Shown: piece by piece, positions 49,401-61,560 of the stretch
Position numbering within the stretch: position 1 is the stretch's first letter
Layout: every line of letters begins with the position of its first letter
NCBI GenBank assembly: GCA_037951105.1
Contig: JBAMJV010007476.1
Span: forward strand, 62,001 to 126,000
Length of the DNA: 64,000 nt
Source: Echinarachnius parma
Taxonomy: Eukaryota > Echinodermata > Echinoidea > Clypeasteroida > Echinarachniidae
Direction of reading: 5' to 3'
Notes under the pieces: model-generated
Seen by the model: the letters and a program-made list of their open reading frames with translations, nothing else
What the model was told of the DNA's origin: nothing
Databases searched by the model: none
Made by a program: the position numbers and the translations under genes

Positions 49401-52012
49401 GAGGATAGTCAAAGCATTCAGAACTTGGCCAGTATCTGCGCACTACATAACACTAAGCCTTTGTTTATTTTGCATCGTATGCAAGGCACAAAATGGCATT
49501 GTGATGTCAGTCAATCAGTCAGTCAGCCAGTCGGTCAGTCAGTCAATTGAAGCAGTTCTTCAAGTGAAATCACAAAAACACTCACCCTCTTGTTAATAGT
49601 TAGTTAGTTACTTACTTACGTGTACTTACATGTACTTGCATGTACTTGTTAACTTAGTTGTTCTTAGTTAGTCATTTAGTTAGATAGCTAGTCAGTTAAT
49701 GAGTTTGATGTACCTGATAGTTGACTGCTTGCATTAACAGCAGCTCTCAACTGAAGCAGTTCTTCATGTGAAGTCACAAATTCACTCACCCCCTTGTTAT
49801 TAGTTAGTTAGTGACGTACTAACATATGCTTACTTACTAACTTGTTAATCTAGTTATGTGGTTAGTTGGTTAGTTACTTACTTACTTAATTACATTTACT
49901 TACTTACCTGTTAACTTAGTGAGTTAGTCAGTTAATGAGTTAGATTTACCTGATAGTTGACTGCTTGCATTGACAGCAGCCCTCATCAGCTGAAGCAGTT
50001 CTTCAAGTGGAGACACAAAGTCACTCATGCCTTTATTGTAGACGTAGATTATTGCATCATAAAGACCATAGGCCCAGCACAGAGAAACAACCTACAAATA
50101 AACAATGAAATATACATAATCTTAGTTATTTTGGTAAAAACCACATCAGCAATTAACATTCTTTAAATATTTGTTTGGCTACTAACAAGAAGTGTCAAGT
50201 ACAATGTTTGTGCATTTTTCATCAGCTGAAGCAGTTCTTGCAAATAATGTATTCGCTCATGCCTTTATTGTAGACGTAGATTATTGCATCATAAAGACCA
50301 TAGGCCCAGCACAGAGAAACAACCTACAAATAAACAATGAAATATACATAATCTTAGTTATTTTGGTAAAAACCACATCAGCAATTAACATTCTTTAAAT
50401 ATTTGTTTGGCTACTAACAAGAAGTGTCAAGTACAATGTTTGTGCATTTTTCATCAGCTGAAGCAGTTCTTGCAAATAATGTAGTCGCTCATGCCTTTAT
50501 TGTAGACATAGATTATTGCATCCTACAAACCATAGGCCCAGCACAGAGACACAACATACAAATAAACAGTGAAATATACATAATCTTGATTATTTGGGTA
50601 CAAAAACAGAAATCGTTTGGCTACAAACAAGAAGTGTAATGTACAATGTTTGTTCATCTTTCATCAGCTGAAGCAGTTCTTGCAATAATAATAATATATA
50701 GCATTTATAGAGCGCCATGTATCTAGGTGCCCTATTGTAGACATATATTATTGCATCCTACAAACCATAGGCCCAGCACAGAGAAATACTTACAAATAAA
50801 CAACAAAATATACACAATCTTTGATATCTTTCACCACAGCCACAGTTAGATTTTTTTCTTAAATATTATTTTGACTACTAAGAGGAGTGTAAAGTATGTC
50901 GTAGTTATCATAAAAAGATGATATAAATATTTTTAAAAGATGATATCGTTGTTAAAGAAGCCAAATCTGGATCCTGAAACGTTACAAAACTACAGGCCGA
51001 TATCAAATCTCCGGTTCGTTTCTAAGCTGATTGAAAGATCTGTCTCCACACAACTCCAAGACTACCTCAGCGAGAACAACCTTCATTCAAAATCACAATC
51101 TGTTTACCGCCCATTCCACAGTACTAAAACCGTTCTTCTTCGTGTACCAACATCAAGTAGTCTTAAATGTATCAACCTTTAATATAGACTGAGACTATTG
51201 AGATGGGTTAAAGGGATAGTACAATTCAGGTCAAACAAAATGTTATTAACTAAACCTTGTCAGTTATCATTATAAACTAACTGGTATAATTCAATGATGC
51301 TTCTTGAATGGTAGAAAAGGATATTCTGCATAATATTTTCTAGTTACACTGTGTGTTCATTGATTACTGTACCAACCTGATGTATATCTAGGCTGGCTAT
51401 GTCCATATGCACTATACACGCTTCCACGCTAGAAATGAGCTCCTTCTGTTGATAGTGCTCGATGAAATCTTTCATAACCTCGGGCGTCACCGAGGTCAGA
51501 CGGTCGTTGAGGATGTATGGCTCTAGGCACTCTAGGTACACGCCCTTCGCTACGATGTCATGACGGAACCGCTCGTAGATTTCCCCAAATAAGACGTCTC
51601 TGTGGAGACAGGGTAGAGTATGAAATTTTAGGATAAATTTTTGCGATGAAGGATTAACAAAGAAAATTGTAATTAGTTCAAACATATGGAAACTGACCAA
51701 AAATGTATAATATAAATGAAACTGAGCAAAGAAAATATGGCTTCTCAGGGATTTGAAGCCGAGACCTGCAGATTGCTAAACCAGTGCTCTACCAACTGAG
51801 CTACAAAGCTCTTGTGATGTAATGAGAAGACTGACCAAAGACAAATGATGTCCGGTATCACAATGAGTAAAACACATTCGTTTAACTGGTATAGTGGTAA
51901 CAATTTCAAAAAGGATTCCACATATAACATGTATGCATCAGAGATTGGACCAAAGGAATAACATATGGTGCATGTTGATGTACATATCACAAAAGTGCCA
52001 CAGCTACGGGGT

Positions 52013-52068
<56 letters not shown>

Positions 52069-55000
52069 GGGGGGGGCATGCCCCCCCCCCCCACCACTTA
52101 TTTGACAAAAAACAATAGAAAACATAAGGGGACATTTTTTGAAAAATAAAGAAATACATAAGGCATGCCCCGCCACCCCCCCCCCCCCTCCACCCCCCAA
52201 TAATCGGTGCGCCCCTCCAATCAGTCCGACCATGCTACGCCACTGTATCACAATACTGTATGTGTAATGTCAATTGGATTGGATCAATAAAAATAGCATC
52301 TGGTACAAGTCTAATTCATTGTCTCGTCAAGGTTGTGTACATTTTCCACACAATGCACCACACCATGCAGTTAGCATGCATGGAAATACAATATGAATGT
52401 TCATAGTGAAAGTTGTCCTGTATAACACCACTGAAGGGATACAAACAAGGAGGGGGACCTTCTAAGCAGGTGGTCTTTCCAGACAGGTTAAAGCTGCGTT
52501 TCCATTAGAGCGAATTTCCGTGGCAAATTTCCGCCGCAAACATTCGCACGGACCAAATCAGTGTTATTCATTATTATTCATGTATATTATTCATATTACA
52601 TGCCGAATATTCGCAAGCGAATTTTTTAAATCGCTCCTGAGAGCGATTTTTTCAATAATTCGCTGCGAACAAAAATTTTACTGTGGGAGCCAAGTTTTAC
52701 CAAGTGGTCTCTGTGTACAGGGAGCTGCTAGAACAAATCTGATGTATTACATTGACAGAAACGTAATTGACAGAAAACGTAATCACAATTTGTTTGTAAG
52801 GTAATGAAAAACTGAGTGTCGAATTTGAGAGAACATGCAATTTTAATGGAAGAATAAACTTTATTTGGTCAAAATCGACCCAGAAACGGCTGAAATATCA
52901 ATAAATATATCCGATCTTATAATTATTTGGGGCCCAAATAATTAGATGATTTTTTCAAAAAATAAAAAAAATGCTTGCACTTTTTCAAAAATGTTCAAAA
53001 GCGTTTTTTAAATAGTTGTTGATGATCTCTCTATTTAATTATTATTTCAATAAAACATCACATGCATAAATTTGTATGAAAATGGTTGAAACAATGCCTT
53101 TTTAGAAAGCGCCCTTTGTTTTTTAATGGCTCTTTTTGAATGATAACGGGCTTTTTACTTAGTCGTTTGTATTTTTGTATACATTTTGAGCATGGTGGAG
53201 TTATAACTATTAGTTTATAATGTTACTGTCCAGGTTTGGTTACTAAAGTTCAGCCTTACCAAAACTGAACTACCCCTTAAGCAGGGAAGCCATGAGCTCC
53301 AAGTGGAGAGCCTGAAATTGATTCATGATACCTGATTTGTGGTAAAATTACTAGAAAGAGTTTCTGAGTTTCTAGGTGACCCGAGGGGGTTTTGCATAAA
53401 GAGTTGCAATCATCTTGAAGTTGTGATTGAACATGATTAAATGCAATTTATATAATACAGGCATTTGAACCAGTCAGATTTGTGCATTTAGGTACATTTT
53501 CTGACTTACATTGAATTGCAACTTTGCTATGATCGCAGCTCTTTATGATGAAGATTGGCTACTTACTTTCGGCCGAGCATGAGACAATTCTCCACGCAAA
53601 CTGGAACAACCCTCTGCAGAAATGAATAAATAGATGGTAAAAGATAATGTCATGAAGCTAATACAATCAAACCATTCTATCTTAGTGTGATTTGCCCTAT
53701 ACAAGAACCATTTATTATTATCATCATTATCATGGGAGACATCAAAGATGGTCTTCATGAGGACGTCTTTGATTATAATAATTTCAATTTACATAACGCC
53801 TAATATGATTGATCATCATCTCTATGCGCTATACAAGGTTATTATAATCTCAGTCATCAGTTCATATACATGCAACATTTTTTCAAGGCATTCAAGAGTT
53901 TTTATGGGCTGGTTGTCTTTATACACAGCAGGTTTGAATTGTCATATAAAATGTTTAGAACCATAACAATGCCAAAGAAGAGCTGTGATGCCACACCTCA
54001 AGCAAACTCTATTTATAGTAACTTATTCACTACAGGAAACTGGTGTAGTATGTATTAACTTCATAGGAAATACAATGTACAGTAGGCAAGGGTTTAAAAA
54101 TGTAAGGAAAGTGATTCTCCATGCATACCTGGAAATGTTCCTCTAGTAGGTGCACACCCCCTCTCACAGGGCCCTGCTTCATGGAGACCTCCACATACTC
54201 ATACAAGATCTCCAAAATCTGGTAGAGAAGTTGACATAATGATTGATTTATTCATCAAATCACTGATTATTTGATTGGTCAATCAAATTTGATTTGATTT
54301 ATTTTATTTCTACAGTTCATGTAAACAACAGTATCATAAACAATGCAAAACATAAAAAGATACGTAGGGATATACACCCACTCAAAAATATAAACTATAA
54401 ATGTCTCTATTCTTATCCCTGAGTTAGTATTTCATGACAATGTCCAAAAACATATTTAAGACCCCCCAAAATCGGCAGGAAGAGATAGTGTCATATTTTG
54501 TATATTTATTTATTAAATCACTGATCATTCGGTTGGTCATTCAAATGGCCACACTCTCATCCATAAGTTAGTATTTCATGAAATATCTTCAAATGCAGTC
54601 ATGTTATCCAAGATGGAGCAACAAATGATATATTTATGAATTAAATCACTGCTCATTTTATTAGTCAATTAATGGATTAAAAAGGAGTATAAAGGCTGTT
54701 TTTCTGTTTCACTTGAAAGTTCACTATACACTGGTTTTTACTGTAGTTCCAAATAACAGCTAAGCTTACCTAGTCTGTAACTGTTACAGGTTTGATGGTA
54801 GTTCTAAATAACAGCTAAGCTTACCTAGTCTGCAACTGTTACAGGTTTGATGGTAGTTCCAAATATCAGCTAAGCTTACCTAGTCTGTAACTGTTACAGG
54901 TTTGATGGTAGTTCCAAATAATAAGCCAAGCTTACCTTGTCTGTAACTGCTACAGGTTTGATTGTAGTTCTAAATAATAAGCCAAGCTTACCTTGTCTGT

Positions 55001-58000
55001 AACTGTTACAGGTTTGATGGTAGTTCTAAATAATAAGCCAAGCTTACCTAGTCTGTAACTGTTACAGGTTTGATGGTAGTTCCAAATAATAAGCCAAGCT
55101 TACCTTGTCTGTAACTGCTACAGGTTTGATTGTAGTTCTAAATAATAAGCCAAGCTTACCTTGTCTGTAACTGTTACAGGTTTGATGGTAGTTCTAAATA
55201 ATAAGCCAAGCTTACCTTGTCTGTAACTGTTACAGGTTCAATGGTAGTTCTAAATAATAAGCCAAGCTTACCTTGTCTGCAACTGTTACAGGTTTGATGG
55301 CAGTTCTAAATAATAAGCCAAGCTTACCTTGTCTGCAACTGTTACAGGTTTAATGGTAGTTCTAAATAATAAGCCAAGCTTACCTTGTCTGCAACTGTTA
55401 CAGGTTTGATGGCAGTTCTAAATAATAAGCCAAGCTTACCTTGTCTGCAACTGTTACAGGTTTGACTGTAGTTCCAAATAACAGCTAAGCTTACCTAGTC
55501 TGTAACTGTTACAGGTTTGATGGTAGTTCTAAATAATAAGCCAAGCTTACCTAGTCTGTAACTGCTACAGGTTTGATTGTAGTTCTAAATAATAAGCCAA
55601 GCTTACCTTGTCTGTAACTGTTACAGGTTTGATGGTAGTTCTAAATAATAAGCCAAGCTTACCTTGTCTGCAACCGTTGCTTGTCTCTGTGCCTTATTTG
55701 TGACCAGTCCTGAAATAAGATATAGACAGATATTGCATACAATTAACCTGTTCCCTTTGAGATTCTGAAATCCCCATAGACTTTGTACATAGCCTCCTCG
55801 GTTCCAGTAGGCAAGGGGTTAATAACTACATTTGTAATCCTTGACCTATTCCCTGCTAGATGTCACAGCCCCCATAGAATTAACACAGTGTCCACCAGTC
55901 AGCTGTAGGCAATGGGTTACACAGCCCCCATAGAATTAACACAGGGTCCACCAGTCTGCTGTATGCAATGGGTTACAAATTTGAACATGCATACTGAAGC
56001 AATTGCTACATTCTTCTAATAATTATAATTAAAGTGAACAATATTGTATTTTGTAGCCAGGATAAACCTAGATATTACCTTTAGCCACTGGATACAACTC
56101 TTGTCATTCTTGATTGTGCATAACTAAAAAAGTATTGCATGAAATCTATACACATTGAAACCTTGCAACATGCCCTATAACTGTAGCATGACTGCCTTGG
56201 CTTTGCCTTGGCTTTGCCTTGGCTTGGCTTTGCCTTGGCTTTGTAGTATGTGCTGGTGGGGGTTAACCCATTCCCTTAGAGATTCTGAAATCCCCATGTA
56301 CTCTGTACATAGCCTACCCGGTTCACGCAGGCAAGAGGTTAAGTACATACATTTATGTTTCTGGCTATAGAGCAGCAATGCAGATTCAATGTCTTGCTGA
56401 AGAACATATATGCAGGGGCATCAATTAATTTTGAACTCAACCCCACAACATCAAACGTACCTATGACTGCTTTGGCTTTGAAATCCCCATATAATGTACT
56501 TTGTACATAGCCTAATAATAATTAATAATAATTTACACTTATATAGCGCATTTCCAGTTTATAACTGTTCAATGCACTGTACAACTCCAATCTACAACAA
56601 AAATAAATATGTTTTAAAATTTCTCTTAAATATATCTACTGTGGGGGACTACCCGGTTCATGCAGGCAAGATGTTTATACACATACCTATGACTGCTTTG
56701 GCTTTGCCATTGTAGTATGTGATGGCAAGGTGTTAACCGATTCTCTTAGAGATTCTGAAATCCCCATATACTTTGTACATAGCCTACCAGGTTCATGCAG
56801 GCAAGAAGTTTATACACATACCTAGGACTGCCTTGGCTTTGCTATTGTAGTACGTGCTGGCAAGTTTAAGGCAGTCCTTGAATTTCCCTTCCTTTAACAG
56901 AACCTCAAGTCTCTGCAAAACAAAATAGAAAATGTTAATTAGTTTAAATAAGCCAAATGGTTAACCTGTTCACTTCGAGATTCTAAAATGCCCATAGACT
57001 TTGTACATAGCCGGCCAACCGGTTCCTGTAAACAAGAGGTTAAAGGGATCTAGTAACTTTGTTAACATGTGCAAAAAGTGATGAATCGTTGATGGTTGGT
57101 CGTCTGCAACCATTCATTTTATCAATGATTTGTAATATCCCATTAATTACATGTATTTAAATTGCTCTACATGTATATTGTTATTTTTGCAACTTGAAAA
57201 TATTCTTAATCTGAAGTTTATTCATATTCTCAGTTTCTTGTAATATTTGTAACTTTCACAATGTTCTATTTTAAAGTTATACTTATTCTAAGATTATTGC
57301 AATAAACACAGTTCTAAATCTGCTTTAAAATGTGAATTGGATACCATACCTGTTCCCATGTCCTTATGGTCATCACATGGATTGACTGGAGAGAGAAAAG
57401 AGAAACAGGAAATAAAGTCAAGTTTACCAAAAAACAAGAATCAGTTAATCTGTTCTTGAGAAAACACGATCATGAGATGGGATGTACGTATACAACCGTC
57501 CAGATGTAACGTACGCACGGACGTACTACCCCAAAACATAATGCATCCAGCCACTTCGTTGCAGAGGCATACAAACAGTTTACAAATATTTGATGTGTAC
57601 ACAATACAGACACAAAGAAATCAACATGCATTTGCATGTCATAGAACCTCAGGTCATTTATTTTCCATAACAAGTGTTAATCTATCTATTTATTTATGTC
57701 AAAATCTTTATACAAATTAGCCTCTTCAGTAAAACTGACTTTAGAGTTAGACCGGTTGACTTTTTAAAGCAAAAAAAACTGCTGTTTGTGGGAGTGTTGT
57801 ATACCAGATTCCCTTTTGTGAAGAGACCCTACCAGGTTCCAACAGATAATGGGGTAACGATCCAAAATATGAATTCAATATAATCACCTTATTATAGACT
57901 TTCTCTAGCAAAAATATGGATGCTTAAATTTAAGTTTTGAGGGACATTAACAATAGCACTATGAGAAAAAATACATTGATTATTTCTAGAGTAAGAATTT

Positions 58001-61000
58001 ATATTTATTTCTTATGTACAATTTCATGATGGCATGTACATGTACATGCACAATTACACACAATAAATGAATGTTATGTTTTGGATGATGCACTTTAAGT
58101 ACACAGTTTAAAAATGCACACAAAACAGATTCTAAATTTTTAAAAAGCAATGTTTGAAATGAGTCAAAGTCATAAAAGTGAAAATCTCACTACCTTGGTC
58201 CCCAGTATGATGAGTTGTCCTTTGTTAGTGGCAATAGACTGGTAGCATGCCCTCTCTCCGGCCAGTGCCTGTTGGCATAACAATAAACAAACAAACTTAC
58301 ATACTAAGAATCAACATCAAAGTAAAAGTCTTTCCTTTACCTAAAGAAAATAAATTGGACAGATGATAGGGACTTTATGATTTGCACCATCACTATTGGA
58401 CTAGTATGTGCATGGTATCACGATTAGGCTCTGTTTCCATGTTCGACCACTGTTTTGGATTGTGTCCTAAGACTCGTTGTAGTCAAAGGGCAGATAAGCA
58501 TATGATATTGCGATGATGTACCTTTTTAACCCAAACAAAATCCAGCGAAAGAAACAATAAATACATGTATACACTCTGATTTACACAAACAAACAAAGAA
58601 ACATGCTATCGGCTCACCAGTGCTTTACTGACATTCCCTCCAGTGGCCAGACTCTTGAAGTGACTGCTGCCGTACACGAGCTCCACATCACCAAGGTCGA
58701 TGACCTCCAACTCCTCCTCCGACTTGACGTCGATGAGGTGGAGCTTCTCGCTGGTATCCACGGCAACCAGTGTCTTGGCATTCATCCACTGAAATTGGAA
58801 ATACAATAGAAAATTGGCTAAGTTACCAAAGCTTATCCCTAACGCCAAACTCCCCAGAGAGTAGAGATGGTGCTCACAATGTGTGTGGGCTGATATTTTA
58901 TCCCATGACAGGGTAATAATAGTGTAAAGCATTTAGAGATGATATTGTATCATATTAAGTGCTTTATTAATTCAATAATGTCTATTATAATTATTATTAA
59001 CATTAACACATAATTCAGTCCCTAATTTAAATCCAGAGCCTATTAATTTGATTTGTAAGACCAAATGGGTGTAGATCAAGGGGCAAGTTACAGTCAAAAC
59101 ATACAACAAATAGTCAACCTGTTTGAAATGTTGAGCCCCTCTACTTCCTTACAAAAAGTAGGTTCAGTAGGTTTTTTTAGAACGTCAAGCTCAAGAAAGA
59201 ATACCAGCAGTCCTTTCCACGACTACCCAGAAAGTTTATCAACAGCTCTTCTCAGGACTAACATGGCACAACCGCAAGCCTTCCAAGAATGTATATTTTG
59301 AGATCCAGAAAAGGAGACTTAACCCATTCAGGATTGAATGATTTTGGTATAACATGTACATGTATTCTCCATAGAATTTAGCCCAAGTATTTTCGAGACC
59401 AGTCCTGAACGGGTTAAAAAAGAAATATTCCTACCTGTACACTGAGTAAACCGTAGGATAACCTGATGCTCTGGAGAGGGGCAAACTTGACCTTGTTCCC
59501 GTCCTCTTGGTACAGAACCTGAAACAAACAAATTGAGAAATCAACTTTTCATTCAATACATGATATGTTTCATAGTGAAATGTGGGTGAAGTTTTGGGGC
59601 ACGTCAAAAAGTATTTAACACTCTAGTGCCAGGAATTGCCAAGCTCTATGGCATTTGTGTGCATTGTGCTGTGCATTTAAGGAGATATGACTCAACATGT
59701 TGGGATCCCTAGTCAAAAAATTGTTGCCCCAGCATTCATTTCCTTCAGCAAGACATGGCAACACTTAATATTACTAGTACTACACTAGCAGATCTGACTA
59801 ATGCAAGCTATCTTTTGATTAACACATGCTCAGAGGTTTCCATTAAGCATTAAGCAACAAAGATACTGTGAAATTTTACTTATAAATCATACATTCACTG
59901 CATTTATTTATTACATTTATTGTTAACTATTTGAGCGCTTCGTTCGACTTTAGTCACAAACAGCGGCCCGCTTTGTTCAACTTTAGTCACAGACAATGAT
60001 GTGTGCGGCGCGCGTGCATGGCTAAAGTAATCTGGTGACGGGGGGATCTACTGCACAGCGCACAAAGTGTTAATAACAAATGATTTCCAAAGTATAAAAC
60101 CTAAATTGTCAAATATTAATTATTCTAATATCTTATATAAACATGCAGCTAGGCCATATTCAGAAGCGCATTATCATTCATAGTCATCAGGTACAGCTCA
60201 AAGCAACACAATTATCTTGTGCACTCTCTCAACTACCTGGGGAGCAAACTAGCCCAAGCTGCTCAGATTTCAAGGAGGAATCAGACAGAAATATTGATCT
60301 TCAATCCAGAACAGGAGTGAATACCTGGTAGAAGTAGACTGTGTTGGTTCTTGCACAGGCAAGTACAGGGTCGACGACCTTTGCCCTATCTGTGACCTGA
60401 ATGATGACAAACTGCCAAGCCAACAGGGGTAATGTAGCTGGGTCACCCTGAAATAATATAAACACAAATTTTAAAATTAACTAGAATTAATTGTGAATAT
60501 TTAAGCAGACTAGATGATGCACAAAATGATATGGGGGACAAACAAGACAGATCTTCAATAATAACTAGAATTAGTCACAAATATTTGAGTAGACGTAGGA
60601 GATATCACATTCAATATCTCTTTATCTACAAATGTATACCGTAGAACACCATCGTCAAGCACCCCCAAGCACCTATATGCATCTTGCTTTTAAAGAGCGC
60701 CCGCTCTCTGTCCAAACGGGAAACTTTAATCAAGAATGCAAATAATGGTGAGGAATATTCATGAGGATAATAATGGAGGTGAATCTCATGGAAACGTCTT
60801 TAAAAGCAAGATGCGTATAAGTGCTTGGGGGGTGCTTGACGATGGTGTTCTACGGTATTCCCCTCTATCTGTGACCTGAATAATGATGAACAGCCAAGCC
60901 AAGAGGGGTAAAGTAGCTGGATCACCCTGAAAAAAATGTCAATAAATACAAAATAACATCTCACATTACAAGAGTACTGTGTCATAAGTGTTTAAATAAT

Positions 61001-61520
61001 TAGTTACTGTGGCAGTGTTGACTATCTTTGCTCTAAATGTAGCCGGAATTATGACAAACTGTCAAGCCTGTAAGGGTTATGTGGCTGAAATAAAATGGGG
61101 AACAAAAAAATAAAAGATGCATTTTCTCACATAGCTAATATTGATAGCAGATATTTCATTCTATATTTATATATCAATACATGTATATCTGTGACCTGAA
61201 TTACATAAATCAAGGATATTATTATTATCATTATACACCAAGATCAAATTGACTTTGAAGGATTCGAGAAGAAATTTATTATATAGGCATAAGGAAAGGA
61301 AACTCACCCTGAGCTGTTTGGTGAACATGACCGTCAGTCTTGGCCGCAGACCTACAATGAATACCTGAGAACAAAACAATAATCAGGGCTGATTTAACAC
61401 TGCAGTTAGGGATATCTCTATATACATGATGACAAGTTTCAAGTTGTCAAAACTAAGCACAGACAAATTATTTAGCAAACTTCATCATTATACATCATAC
61501 ACCAGTATACACTGTCATCG

Positions 61521-61560
<40 letters not shown>

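Noticed and set aside
51894-52251. Glycine- and proline-rich frames on both strands
   Set aside because: They are products of the G homopolymer and the GGCGTAGC element.
54762-55662. Regular 56-bp direct repeats as a CRISPR array
   Set aside because: The units are contiguous without unique spacers, sit in an intron of an animal gene and match the neighbouring exon's donor.
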